DNA of 54,900 nucleotides from Planctomyces sp. SH-PL62 (GCA_945893045.1 CAMDEA010000035.1:1-54900); one strand, 5' to 3'. Shown: positions 1 through 8,365, counted from the stretch's first letter. The notes: generated by a model from the letters alone, not told the origin. Numbers and translations: made by a program.

Positions 1-498
1 AAGAATCTCGGCCCATCGGGCGTGACGCTGGTCATCATCCGCAGCGATCTGATCGAGCGTGGGAATAAAAATCTGCCGACGATGTTGCAGTACCGGACGC
101 ACGCCAAAAACGACTCGATGTACAACACGCCGCCGACGTTTGGCATCTATCTGATGGGTCTGGTCTTCAAGTGGCTCAAAGCCAACGGCGGACTCGCGGG
201 GGCGGAGCAACGCAATCGAGCCAAGGCCGAGCGGCTGTATGCGTACCTCGATCAGAGCAAACTCTTCAAACCGACGGCCGACAAAGACAGCCGCTCGCTG
301 ATGAACGTGACGTTCGTGACCGGCAACAGCGACCTCGACGCCCAGTTCGTGAAGACTGCGACCGCCGCCGGTCTCGACGGACTCAAAGGCCATCGCGACG
401 TCGGCGGCATGCGAGCCAGCATCTACAACGCCTTCCCGATCGAAGGGGTCGATGCGCTGATTGCGCTGATGAAAGAGTTCGAGGCGAAGAACGGTTGA
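1..498 (+). CDS. serC: Phosphoserine aminotransferase, C-terminal half (partial)
   Basis: The reading frame is open from the first base and ends in TGA. The first codon is a lysine in KNLGPSGV, which matches the PLP-binding lysine loop of SerC (KN[IL]GP[AS]G), so the window starts at the Schiff-base lysine and the upstream half is outside. Further SerC signatures are [20 protein letters not shown], then [20 protein letters not shown] and a final [17 protein letters not shown] helix. The family converts 3-phosphohydroxypyruvate and glutamate to phosphoserine in the cytoplasmic serine pathway. The 3' end looks intact. Identity is secure; only the truncation by the window edge limits the call. 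Confidence 0.95.
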   Translation, partial: KNLGPSGVTLVIIRSDLIERGNKNLPTMLQYRTHAKNDSMYNTPPTFGIYLMGLVFKWLKANGGLAGAEQRNRAKAERLYAYLDQSKLFKPTADKDSRSLMNVTFVTGNSDLDAQFVKTATAAGLDGLKGHRDVGGMRASIYNAFPIEGVDALIALMKEFEAKNG

Positions 499-506
499 AA
501 GTGATT

Positions 507-749
507 ACTCAAACTGAGCGGTTTTGTTTTTGTCCCGTCAGGGACCGTTGAAAGTAGCCCAGCACTTCAGTGCTGGGGATGCGATGCGGCTGCACGACTT
601 GAGTCCTGGCAGGGACGACAGAAATGCTCGGCCAATTTCTGTCGTCCCTGACGGGACTTCACACACTCTTCCCGCCTTTTCCCAGCACTGACGTGCTGGG
701 CTATTGTCGAGACGTCCCTAGCGGGACTCAAAAACCGCTCAGTTTGAGT
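507..749. repeat. Concentric palindromic element downstream of serC
   Basis: Three inverted repeats share nearly one centre (about 628-630). The outer arms 507-525 and 731-749 are perfect over 19 bp. The middle arms 555-577 and 681-703 each contain their own small dyad (CCCAGCACTTCAGTGCTGGG type). The inner arms 610-625 and 635-650 are perfect over 16 bp. No ORF in it resembles a protein. It could fold as one long cruciform or RNA hairpin and may help end serC transcription. It looks like a non-coding mobile palindrome, but no target-site duplication is visible. Confidence 0.75.
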
Positions 750-804
750 GATTAGGTGGCGACGGCTGGTCCATGTTTGAAATTGCCAAAGCGTGGCCGT
801 TCTT

Positions 805-872
805 CCAGCACGAAGCGCCAGCGAGTGGTCAAAGCGTGGCCAAGACAACCACTCGCTGGCGCGTCGTGCTGG
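805..872. repeat. 25-bp inverted repeat, intergenic
   Basis: The arms 805-829 and 848-872 match at 24 of 25 positions around an 18-nt spacer. A GCGTGGCC string is repeated just outside and inside the arms. The element lies between serC and the 3' end of the TPR gene, so it may also be a transcript-end hairpin. No protein is supported in 499-1004 apart from this and the neighbouring concentric palindrome. Confidence 0.75.
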
Positions 873-1004
873 TTTTGAAATCGCCTCTCGCGAGGTCGTC
901 GTCTTCGGGTGGCTTTCACGAACAGCGGTGTGCGAGAACGCAAACGGCCCGGCGAGTTGGGGCCGCCGGGCCGAAAGGATGCGTCGAGAACCTGACGGAC
1001 GATT

Positions 1005-2240
1005 TCACGCCCGCTTGTTTTTGGGGATGTCGCGATAGGGTTTGCCTTCGTGGTACAGCTCTAATCGCATGGCGTAGTCCTCGCGGTCCTTGCCGACGTT
1101 CATGCTGAGTGCCTTGGTTTGCCACTGGACCGCTTGCTGAAAGTTGCCCGCTTCGGCACACGCCGCCGCCAGGGTGTCGAGGTTGTTGCGATCCTTCCAG
1201 TGCGACAATTCACAAGCTCGCTTGGCGTCTTCCACGGCACGAGCACCATCGCGATAATCGCTCTGCGGACAAGTGGCCAGAAGCCAGGCCCGCAAGTTGT
1301 AGTTGGCAGCGTTTTTGGGATCGAGACGAATCGCCTCCGCATAATCGGCGAGAGCGGGACCGAACTGGCCTTGCTGATTGAGCACATAGGCCCGAGCAAC
1401 GTAGCCACCGCTGTTCTTAGAATTGAGACTGATTTCCTTTTCACAATCGGCCAATGCTTTTCCGAACTCGCCAATCACGGCGTAAGACCACGCACGGCCT
1501 TCATAGGGTCCAGTCGCTTCCGGATCCAATCGGATTGAATCGCTGAAGTCTGAGATTGCCTTCTCGTATTTTCCCAGTCCATGAAATGCACGCCCGCGAT
1601 TCGAGTAGTCAATGGACCGACTCTTAGGCCCAACGTCCAGTCGCAATGCGTCTGAAAAATCAGCGATCGCCATTTCGTATTCTTGTTTGCAAAGAAAGAC
1701 TTGCCCTCGGTTAGTGAAGTCGCAATCAAGGGGAGTATGCCTAAGGCGGATGCACTTGGTGTAATCGTCAATCGCGTTGTCATGCTCTCCCGCTTGCGTC
1801 CAGGCATTTGCTCGTGCGAAGTACAAGCATGCGTGATGGGGATCAGCTTGAATCGCCCGGGTGAAATGACCGACAGCTTGATTCGTCGGAATGACCTGAC
1901 GCTTCAGAATCCAGCCCGGATGGCGGCTATTGATGCGGATCCACTCCCCTTGAACCTCTTGCACCGTGAACGACTGCCCGCGGCCGACTTCATCGACTAC
2001 GTTGTTTCCGGATTTCACTTCGACATCTCTCTCAATGAGGCTGACTCGGTCGCCGACGTTTTGGGCTTGGACCGAAGCGGCTGCGAGCAGCAGAACGCAC
2101 GCCAAGGCACCCCGTCGTGACGCATCGGACACGCTCGACGATAGCCAGCGTCGAACTGGTGTTTGCTGGCGAACATTGAGCCAACCACGTTGGCAGGACA
2201 GGACCACTCGATCCCACAATTTGAATTCGTGTTTCCACAT
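1005..2240 (-). CDS. Secreted TPR-repeat protein with SH3-like N-terminal domain
   Basis: A 411-residue protein. The start at 2240 is chosen because GGGAGACAAATC precedes it; an upstream in-frame start would add 18 residues without a ribosome site. A hydrophobic stretch GALACVLLLAAASVQAQ follows an unusually long charged n-region of about 40 residues, suggesting an extended signal peptide. Residues about 60-125 resemble a bacterial SH3-like domain (GDRVSLIERDVEVKSG, GEWIRINSRHPGWI). The rest is tandem TPRs with the Y.NRG..F...G.YE.AI.DFSDAIRLDP pattern. TPRs mediate protein binding; the partner is unknown. It lies 84 bp downstream of another secreted protein with the same initiation leader, so the two probably form one transcript. 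Confidence 0.8.
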   Translation of the reverse strand: MWKHEFKLWDRVVLSCQRGWLNVRQQTPVRRWLSSSVSDASRRGALACVLLLAAASVQAQNVGDRVSLIERDVEVKSGNNVVDEVGRGQSFTVQEVQGEWIRINSRHPGWILKRQVIPTNQAVGHFTRAIQADPHHACLYFARANAWTQAGEHDNAIDDYTKCIRLRHTPLDCDFTNRGQVFLCKQEYEMAIADFSDALRLDVGPKSRSIDYSNRGRAFHGLGKYEKAISDFSDSIRLDPEATGPYEGRAWSYAVIGEFGKALADCEKEISLNSKNSGGYVARAYVLNQQGQFGPALADYAEAIRLDPKNAANYNLRAWLLATCPQSDYRDGARAVEDAKRACELSHWKDRNNLDTLAAACAEAGNFQQAVQWQTKALSMNVGKDREDYAMRLELYHEGKPYRDIPKNKRA

Positions 2241-2324
2241 GATTTGTCTCCCCGATGGAAATGTGAATGTTTTGGAGTTTCCGGCCAGAACCATCTGGCC
2301 GTTTGCTGATGTGTCGTTGCAGCG

Positions 2325-3815
2325 TTACCGCGAGTACGGCCGGCTCTCGTCCATCCGTATGTGGGCCTTGTTCTCGTATCCGCCCCCAGTTCCCGGCACA
2401 TAAAAGTTGGACGGTCTGGGCAGATTGAACTGCGGAGATCGCGGCTGATAGGACGGTCTGCCGCCGCCGTAATTGCGATTCATGATGCTGTTGGTCATCG
2501 CGTTCGACTGCCTTTGCATAGCGTTGAACGCGTTCCAGTCCAGTCCCCCATGTCTCGTTTGATTCCCGCTGGCGTTGCCGTAGTTGTCGTTGCCACCGTT
2601 GTTCGGTTGCTGGTAGTAAACGGTGCCTCCTGATGGCTCCTGCGATGTCGCAGCACTCGCCACAGGCCGCGCGGGATACATGGACGAGAACGAGGACAAG
2701 GCCCGCGTTTCGCCTTGAGGCGTGTCGTCGCTAGAACGGTCATCCCCCAGCGTCACGCTCCAGTTCTCAGGAACTCCCTTCCCTTGTTCGGTGCGCGTCC
2801 CACTCACCTTGTTTCCATTCACTGTTCCCTCGTAATGGTAAATCTTCGTATCGATCGAGATGGTGTTTCCGGTGAGTCGGTAAGTGCCGCTAGTCATCAC
2901 AACGGTCGGCGCATCGGCACCGTAAATGACCACCTTGTCGTTCTCTCGGAATTCGATACGCACCCGAAACTGTCCGAAACGCCCGGTCCCCTTCTTGCCG
3001 ACCAGGTTCGGTGGCGAACCAGACAAACTGCCGGACAAGTTGCCCTGAAGCTGCTCAGGTGAGACGGTGGGGATGATTTCCACCTTCTCAAGATCTTGCG
3101 GGTTGAGCACGCCGCCGTTCTCAGTCCGCAGCGTCTGCTGGATTTCGGGAGACTGGATCAGCTTGTTGTACTCCTGCACGTCCTGATTAAAAGCGTTGAT
3201 CTGGTCATTGACTTGGTCGAAAGTGCGGCGCTCGATGTCCCCCGTGGTCTTCATCAGCTTGGAGCGAGCGGCCGTTGTCTCCCCGATCTTCTCTTTCAGA
3301 AGTTGGCTGTACTCTTTGACGTTGTTTCCCACCCTGCCTTTTCCGCTCTGGATCATTCTCCGAATCTCTTTCAATGTTGGTCGCGAGCCTGAGGTCTCGT
3401 TTTGGCGATCGCCTCGGTTTGCCGGAATGTCGGTCGCAGGCCCCTGACTGATCTGGAAGTTGAAATAGTTCGGCTTCAAACCCAATCCGCGAGACTGCGC
3501 GTTGTCCTGGGCCAAGTTCTGCATCCACGCTTCGGCCTGCTCCCGTGTCTCGAACTCCGTGGTCACCTGGAGGTCGGCCCCATTTCGATCTTGGTAGGTC
3601 AACCGCCAAGCACCTTGCTGCGCCTCTGCCGATTCAGTCCCGACGCTGCCGGCCGCGAGCAGGGCGATGAGTGCGCCAGACACGAATCGCCGAAAGACGG
3701 CCCGAATTGAGCGTCCGCAATGGATGTTCCCACCTGTTGCTTCTGTCATTGAGGAACGCAGATGGAACTGCGATCCCTGTTGCCTTTCCGCCGTGCGGAA
3801 TCGACGAATGGACAT
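2325..3815 (-). CDS. Secreted hypothetical protein with coiled coil and N/G/Q-rich tail
   Basis: A 496-residue protein not matched to a known family. The leader AAGGGAGACAATC-ATG is almost the same as that of the downstream TPR gene. The hydrophobic segment SGALIALLAAGSVGTESAEAQ comes only after about 45 basic residues, again an extended signal peptide. After that are a small compact N-terminal domain (WRLTYQDRNGADLQVTTEFE), a helical region around residues 150-240 likely to form a coiled coil, a beta-rich domain around 280-350 (YRLTGNTISIDTKIYHYEG) resembling calycin or lipid-binding beta repeats, and a low-complexity tail rich in Asn, Gly and Gln. A periplasmic or surface role is inferred from the export signal only. 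Confidence 0.7.
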   Translation of the reverse strand: MSIRRFRTAERQQGSQFHLRSSMTEATGGNIHCGRSIRAVFRRFVSGALIALLAAGSVGTESAEAQQGAWRLTYQDRNGADLQVTTEFETREQAEAWMQNLAQDNAQSRGLGLKPNYFNFQISQGPATDIPANRGDRQNETSGSRPTLKEIRRMIQSGKGRVGNNVKEYSQLLKEKIGETTAARSKLMKTTGDIERRTFDQVNDQINAFNQDVQEYNKLIQSPEIQQTLRTENGGVLNPQDLEKVEIIPTVSPEQLQGNLSGSLSGSPPNLVGKKGTGRFGQFRVRIEFRENDKVVIYGADAPTVVMTSGTYRLTGNTISIDTKIYHYEGTVNGNKVSGTRTEQGKGVPENWSVTLGDDRSSDDTPQGETRALSSFSSMYPARPVASAATSQEPSGGTVYYQQPNNGGNDNYGNASGNQTRHGGLDWNAFNAMQRQSNAMTNSIMNRNYGGGRPSYQPRSPQFNLPRPSNFYVPGTGGGYENKAHIRMDESRPYSR

Positions 3816-3885
3816 GATTGTCTCCCTTGTTGGTGCCGATTTGGGGTTTGGCCGCTGAACTCATTTCGGCGACGAGTTCGTTGAT

Positions 3886-3931
3886 GACCTGTCACAGGTC
3901 GTCTGCGGGAATTGACCCTTCGCGCGAAGGG
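3886..3931. promoter_or_regulatory. Two adjacent perfect palindromes upstream of the secreted-protein pair
   Basis: GACCTGTCACAGGTC (3886-3900) and CCCTTCGCGCGAAGGG (3916-3931) are perfect dyads 15 bp apart, lying 70-115 bp upstream of the minus-strand start at 3815. Position and symmetry fit an operator pair or a leader hairpin. No regulator can be named and the function is inferred. Confidence 0.4.
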
Positions 3932-4110
3932 CCTCTATTCAAGTAAACTCGAACGCCCGACGATGACCGCCGAGAATTCTGGAGATGTCGAGAAATCTGC
4001 AGAGAATTCCGCCGAAATCTCGCCCGACTCATCCAGACCAGGCCGCGCCGACCGGTTGCAAACGACATTCGGCAGTCCGTTTCGGCTGACCTAATCGGCA
4101 TTCCGAAAGT

Positions 4111-4170
4111 TAGCCGCGCGACGCTAGCCCCGGTTACACGGCGTGAACCGAGGCTAGCGCCGCGCGGCTA
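4111..4170. repeat. GGCTAGCGCCG-type inverted repeat
   Basis: The arms 4111-4138 and 4143-4170 pair with a few mismatches and carry the core GGCTAGCGCCG next to GCGGCTA. The same core forms the arms of the element at 37495-37563 inside the M56 peptidase gene, so both belong to one dispersed family. Confidence 0.7.
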
Positions 4171-4330
4171 ATTTCTGTGACGCGGATAACTGTTCGGCGA
4201 TTTCGGCGACGGTGAAGCCTTACAGATGCAGCAGGGTGGTGCTGTCATGGCAAACGGTCCGTGAGGCTGTTCCACCACCAGATTCTCGTTAGCCCGTCAT
4301 TCGGAGTGTGTCACGTTTTCGAGTGACCTC

Positions 4331-4393
4331 CTCTGCGCTCTTCGTCCTCTGCGCTCTTCGTCCTCTGCGGTGCAAGAAAAAGTTTTGCACCGC
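4331..4393. repeat. Tandem octamer-like repeat ending in a hairpin
   Basis: A 16-bp unit, TCTGCGCTCTTCGTCC, is repeated twice and then partly (TCTGCGG). Read on the minus strand it is a degenerate 8-mer series of the type GCAGAGGA/CGAAGAGC. It runs directly into the hairpin GCGGTGCAA-loop-TTGCACCGC at 4367-4393, which lies 42 bp upstream of the next start codon. Similar strings are scattered in many bacterial genomes; their role is unknown. Confidence 0.65.
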
Positions 4394-4434
4394 AGTCCGC
4401 GTTAGGATCACCGTCACATCGCGGTTGGCATCCT

Positions 4435-5319
4435 ATGACGCGGATCTCACAAACATTTCGTGGTTGGTTCCCGCTGACAGTTCTTCCGGCTGGGACATTC
4501 GTGTTCTGGCCGCTGGAGTGGCCGCGATGGATGTTGATGTGGTCGCTGGCAGGAACCATTTACGCCGGCGGCAAATGGCTGACTTGGCGAAGGACGCCGA
4601 TGCCGGCCGCTTCGGCTGCGAGACACACGGCTTATTTGCTGCTTTGGCCGGGCATGGACGCGGCGGTATTTCTGGCGACTGATCGAACCGCATCGAACAA
4701 TCGGCCAACGCGGACGGAATGCGGGATGGCTCTCCTAAACATCGGCCTGGGATTCATCCTGCTGCGGGATGTCTTTGGGCTGACGAAGAACTTCTCGCCG
4801 TTGCTCGTCGGCTGGAGCGGCATGGTGGGAGTCATGCTGATTCTGCACTTCGGGTTGTTCCAACTACTGAGCTGTTTCTGGCGAGCCAACGAGATCGACG
4901 CCAAGCCGCTCATGAACGAGCCGGCGCGATCCACCAGTTTGGCGGACCTGTGGGGGAATCGTTGGAACATCGCCTTTCGCGATTTGATGCACCGCTTCTT
5001 GTTCAAGCCGCTCGTACCGCATTTTGGCGCACGCGGAGCGACATGGTTGGGCTTCGCGATCAGTGGCATGATTCACGACGTCGTGATGTCGGTGCCGCCC
5101 AACGGAGGCTATGGCCAACCGACGCTCTTCTTTTTGATTCAAGCGGCCGGTCTGATGCTGGAACGATCGTCGCTCGGTCGCACTCTGGGGTTGGGACGTG
5201 GCTGGCGCGGTTGGTTGTTCGCGATGCTCGTGCTGATTGGTCCGTCGCCGTTGTTGCTACACCGGCCGTTTGTGGAGCAGATCGTCGTTCCGTTCGTTCT
5301 TGCTGTGAGGAGTCTGTGA
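4435..5319 (+). CDS. Wax-synthase/MBOAT-like membrane acyltransferase
   Basis: A 294-residue polytopic membrane protein with about seven hydrophobic segments. The cytoplasmic loop DLWGNRWNIAFRDLMHRFLF (about residues 171-190) is the LWGRRWN-type signature of the wax synthase-like MBOAT family. His214 in SGMIHDV sits where the family's membrane-embedded catalytic histidine lies. Such enzymes move an acyl group from acyl-CoA to a lipid or polysaccharide hydroxyl; the acceptor cannot be predicted. The ATG at 4435 is used, though the ribosome site is weak. Its stop overlaps the start of the next membrane gene by one base (TGATG), so the two are probably coupled. Confidence 0.75.
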   Translation: MTRISQTFRGWFPLTVLPAGTFVFWPLEWPRWMLMWSLAGTIYAGGKWLTWRRTPMPAASAARHTAYLLLWPGMDAAVFLATDRTASNNRPTRTECGMALLNIGLGFILLRDVFGLTKNFSPLLVGWSGMVGVMLILHFGLFQLLSCFWRANEIDAKPLMNEPARSTSLADLWGNRWNIAFRDLMHRFLFKPLVPHFGARGATWLGFAISGMIHDVVMSVPPNGGYGQPTLFFLIQAAGLMLERSSLGRTLGLGRGWRGWLFAMLVLIGPSPLLLHRPFVEQIVVPFVLAVRSL

Positions 5320-5726
5320 TGCCGTCTCTTGCGGCTCTGATTTGGTTCGCCGGTTTGGCGCAACTCTCCGTGCTGGTCGCGTCGGCATTGGTGCCAATCC
5401 GATTGAACTGGCGTGAAGAACTTGGTGTCCTGAAGCGGCTGCATCGGCAAATGTATTGGACCTACGGCGGTTACGTCGTGATGGCAATCGTTGCGTTCGG
5501 GACGTTGTGCCTGACCTGCTCCGACGAACTTGCCTCTGGCAGCCGGTTGGCTCGCGTGCTGGCGGGGTACATGGCCGTTTTTTGGGGCGTGCGTGTCTCG
5601 CTACAAGCCGTGTTCGACGTGAAAGAACATCTCACGACGTGGTGGCTGCGAGCCGGCTATCACACGCTGACGCTGTGGTTTGTGTCATTCACGGCGCTCT
5701 TCGCATACATCGCAGGACGAAGTTAG
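5319..5726 (+). CDS. Small four-helix membrane protein coupled to the acyltransferase
   Basis: A 135-residue protein with about four hydrophobic helices (residues 4-25, 50-70, 80-98, 113-132) and a conserved-looking FDVKEHLTTWWLRAGYHTLT loop. The start ATG overlaps the preceding stop by one base, and AGGAGT lies just upstream. No family is recognised. The overlap suggests it works with the wax-synthase-like protein, perhaps as a stabilising partner. It ends 15 bp from the convergent ABC permease gene. Confidence 0.7.
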   Translation: MPSLAALIWFAGLAQLSVLVASALVPIRLNWREELGVLKRLHRQMYWTYGGYVVMAIVAFGTLCLTCSDELASGSRLARVLAGYMAVFWGVRVSLQAVFDVKEHLTTWWLRAGYHTLTLWFVSFTALFAYIAGRS

Positions 5727-5741
5727 AAGGAAGCTGCAGCA

Positions 5742-7619
5742 TCACTTCTGCGGCCGGCTGTCGAGCACGAAGCTGCGGCTCTGCGGATTCACCGTGCAGC
5801 CGAGCAACTCGATGGTCGGGCGATCGAGCGCACGGTCGAAGAGAAACGAAGTCAATTTGGCAACGCAGACCATCGCCGGCGCGGCCCAGGCACCATCCAC
5901 GCCGCCGTAGATCAGGGCCACGGTCAGTCCGAGGTTCACCACCAACAGGACGAGAACCTCAAGATAGAAAAACACCCTGCGAAAAAATGACGGACACTGC
6001 GGCTGCCAGGTCAGGAACCACCACGACTGAAACACCAACACGCAGGCCAGCAGTTTTCCCAGGAACATCGCGACCGGCCACAGGATCCCCCCATTCCAAA
6101 CCGCAAGACTCAACCACAGCGGCGACGCGACCACGTTCAACGTGATCAAGTTCAGCAGGATGACGCGCACGCGCAGCAGTTGCAGTTCGCGATGACTGAT
6201 CGGCAGATAGGCCGATAACGGCAACGCGCGACTCTGCGAGTTGTTCCAGATCAAACCCGGCCAACCTTGAAACACGGTGATGATGGTCAACAGGAATGCG
6301 GTGAAGCCGAGCACGGCCGACAACAAGATCGCAAGAACCCCGATCCACCCTGGAGCAGCCGGCACCACCTGCACCGCGATCCAGATACTGATCGCCGCTG
6401 CCCAAAACACGACCGACCAGCCAATCAACAAGTGCGACCAATAGTGGCCATCCAACGTCAAGCAGTCGGCCAAATGCCGTTCGCGGCGGACGAACGTCGC
6501 CAGCAGGAGTCGCTCGAACCATCCCAGTCGCTCTTCCGGCCAGGGCTGCCAGAACACTCCGCTAAGCACTTCTTTGCGAGCGGCCTCGATTGAGAGCGAT
6601 TGATTGCTGGCCGCCAACGACGCGACGGGGTCGGGAGTCCTTTTCAGGTCAGACAAATGGTCCTTGAATGTCAGTTCGCGAATCTTCGTCGGTGAGCGGA
6701 GCGCCGACCTGAAAAAGACTCCCGACCCCGTGGCACCCCAAATGGACTCGCGTTGAAACAGCGGTTCGAGTGTGCCGCTCTCGTCCAGAGTGAACTCAGA
6801 AATGTCGCAACGCCGCAGCAGAGCGAACACCGATTCCAGACCGGCCAGCGCATACAGGAGGATGGCCGCCAACAGTCCCGCCGCCAATGCGTGCTGGCCT
6901 TGTGCCGCCGACTCGAATAACAGCCACGGCCAACCAGTCGGCCACCACAACCAGTTGTGAGTCTCCATCTGCCAGCCCACGCGCGGCCCCCACTGAGGTG
7001 TCGCACTGGTCAGCGCCGCTACGACGGTCAACGCCGCCGGCCAACAGGTTCGCAATGGACTTTGGAAGAATCCCCCGCACCACCGCGCGAGCAATGTCAC
7101 GCTGGCGATGACACACAGCGGATGTCCGACGCCGGCAACCAGGCCCCACAGCGCGGCAATCCACCGCGGATGACCTACACCACTCAGCACCGTCGCGTGG
7201 AACACCGACAGCGGAACGGCAAAGACCATCGCAAAGCCAAACATGCGCCACAACCATCTCCTCGCCAGCGATCGTTCGGCGATGGGAAACAGCGCCGCCA
7301 AATTCCATTCCGGCATCCGCCGGCTCTGCTGACGCCAGGAGGCCGCTAGGAACAGAGCCACGAACACCATCGTCGGAGCCAGCCAGTGCTGGCCCGGTTT
7401 CAATTGCCCGTTCACGAGCCAGTTCTGGTTTCCAACCATGATCGGGACAGTAATCACTGGAACCGGCAACAGCACACATAGGACTGCGGTGCCGAAACTT
7501 TCGATCCAGCGTCCCCAGCGGCGGCGGCTGTAGTCGGCCAACAGTTTTGGACGCCGTGCCAACCGCTCCAGAGCGGCTTGCCGAACTCGCGATTCCAATT
7601 CGGTCGCGCGGAGACTCAT
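5742..7619 (-). CDS. ABC transporter membrane subunit (ABC-2-like)
   Basis: A 625-residue protein with two blocks of membrane helices (about residues 40-270 and 385-600) separated by a polar linker, as in fused two-half permeases. Its ATG overlaps the stop of the upstream ATPase gene by 4 bp (ATGA), so the pair is translationally coupled and is very likely one transporter. The substrate is unknown. Residues about 297-332 in the linker are encoded by a 107-bp palindromic element at 6625-6731 that keeps the frame open. The linker placement may explain why it is tolerated. Confidence 0.75.
   Translation of the reverse strand: MSLRATELESRVRQAALERLARRPKLLADYSRRRWGRWIESFGTAVLCVLLPVPVITVPIMVGNQNWLVNGQLKPGQHWLAPTMVFVALFLAASWRQQSRRMPEWNLAALFPIAERSLARRWLWRMFGFAMVFAVPLSVFHATVLSGVGHPRWIAALWGLVAGVGHPLCVIASVTLLARWCGGFFQSPLRTCWPAALTVVAALTSATPQWGPRVGWQMETHNWLWWPTGWPWLLFESAAQGQHALAAGLLAAILLYALAGLESVFALLRRCDISEFTLDESGTLEPLFQRESIWGATGSGVFFRSALRSPTKIRELTFKDHLSDLKRTPDPVASLAASNQSLSIEAARKEVLSGVFWQPWPEERLGWFERLLLATFVRRERHLADCLTLDGHYWSHLLIGWSVVFWAAAISIWIAVQVVPAAPGWIGVLAILLSAVLGFTAFLLTIITVFQGWPGLIWNNSQSRALPLSAYLPISHRELQLLRVRVILLNLITLNVVASPLWLSLAVWNGGILWPVAMFLGKLLACVLVFQSWWFLTWQPQCPSFFRRVFFYLEVLVLLVVNLGLTVALIYGGVDGAWAAPAMVCVAKLTSFLFDRALDRPTIELLGCTVNPQSRSFVLDSRPQK
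6625..6731. repeat. Palindromic element inside the ABC permease coding sequence
   Basis: The arms 6625-6650 and 6706-6731 match at 25 of 26 positions, with a 55-nt spacer. The whole 107-bp unit is translated as part of the permease linker, from GVFFRSALRSP to DLKRTPDPVAS. Neither arm nor spacer brings a stop codon into the gene's frame. Confidence 0.85.
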
Positions 7620-8356
7620 GATTCCGACGTGTCCCGCAGTTGAGTGAAGAGATGTTCGAGCACCGCACCCGGCGCGGCTTTGCTCGATTCAGTAAGGCTG
7701 ACCATCGTATCGAAGGCGTGGATTTTCCCGCCGTTGATGACGCAAACTCGATCCGAGAACGACTCGGCCAACTCCAGCAACTGCGTCGAGTAAATCACCG
7801 TCCGCCCGCGCCGGCTGGCGTCCCGGACCAATCGCCGAAACGCCGACAGGCCCAATGGGTCCATGCCCGACGCGAACGGCTCGTCGAACAGCCACAGTTC
7901 CGGATCGGCGATCGCCATCGCGATCAGCCCGGCCTTGTACTGCTGACCGCGCGACAACTTGGCGACCGGCGATTTGATGAGCGGCAACAAGTCGAACTCT
8001 TCCAGCAACTCCACGACCCGCTGCTCGGTGCCGGCCTCCGCTTTCTCGTAGGCTTTCGCGACCAGTCCGATATGCTGTAACAACGACACGCGCGGATAAA
8101 AGAACGGGAAGTCCGGTAAGAAGTGCAGTCGTTTCCGCAGGTCGGTGCGGCTGCGTCGAAACGCTTCGTCGTCGAACAACACCTCGCCACGATCGGGCAC
8201 CGTGATCCCGCTCAGGCAGCGGAGCAATGTTGTCTTGCCAGATCCGTTCATCCCCAACAGCGAGATGATCTGCCCCGGCTCGATGTCGAGCGTCACGTCA
8301 TCCAGCGCGTGGACTTGGCCATACGATTTGTCGACGTTTCGCAGGGCGATCTTCAT
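7616..8356 (-). CDS. ABC transporter ATP-binding protein with altered H-loop
   Basis: A 246-residue ATPase. The ATG at 8356 is preferred over a TTG three codons upstream. It carries Walker A GMNGSGKTT (35-43), an ABC signature LSRGQ (134-138, one change from LSGGQ) and Walker B LWLFDEP (154-160). The usual switch histidine is replaced: the sequence reads VIYSTQLLELAE with Gln192 where most homologues have His. It would energise the downstream permease. The missing histidine could slow hydrolysis; some transporters work with one degenerate site, but a lone homodimeric ATPase would have two. The family call is secure. Confidence 0.9.
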   Translation of the reverse strand: MKIALRNVDKSYGQVHALDDVTLDIEPGQIISLLGMNGSGKTTLLRCLSGITVPDRGEVLFDDEAFRRSRTDLRKRLHFLPDFPFFYPRVSLLQHIGLVAKAYEKAEAGTEQRVVELLEEFDLLPLIKSPVAKLSRGQQYKAGLIAMAIADPELWLFDEPFASGMDPLGLSAFRRLVRDASRRGRTVIYSTQLLELAESFSDRVCVINGGKIHAFDTMVSLTESSKAAPGAVLEHLFTQLRDTSES

Positions 8357-8365
8357 GGTTGGCAA

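Larger units (their letters stand above)
3816..4434. other. Long intergenic region between divergent genes
   Basis: About 620 bp separate the secreted protein on the minus strand from the wax-synthase-like gene on the plus strand. No convincing protein is seen. It holds two short perfect palindromes (3886-3900 and 3916-3931), an inverted-repeat element (4111-4170) and an octamer-based tandem repeat ending in a hairpin (4331-4393), each listed separately. Promoters for both flanking genes should lie here, but no -35/-10 pair could be assigned. Confidence 0.6.

Noticed and set aside
171..551. Open frame of 126 codons over serC
   Set aside because: It is an out-of-phase shadow of serC with Arg/Gln-rich composition and no domain.
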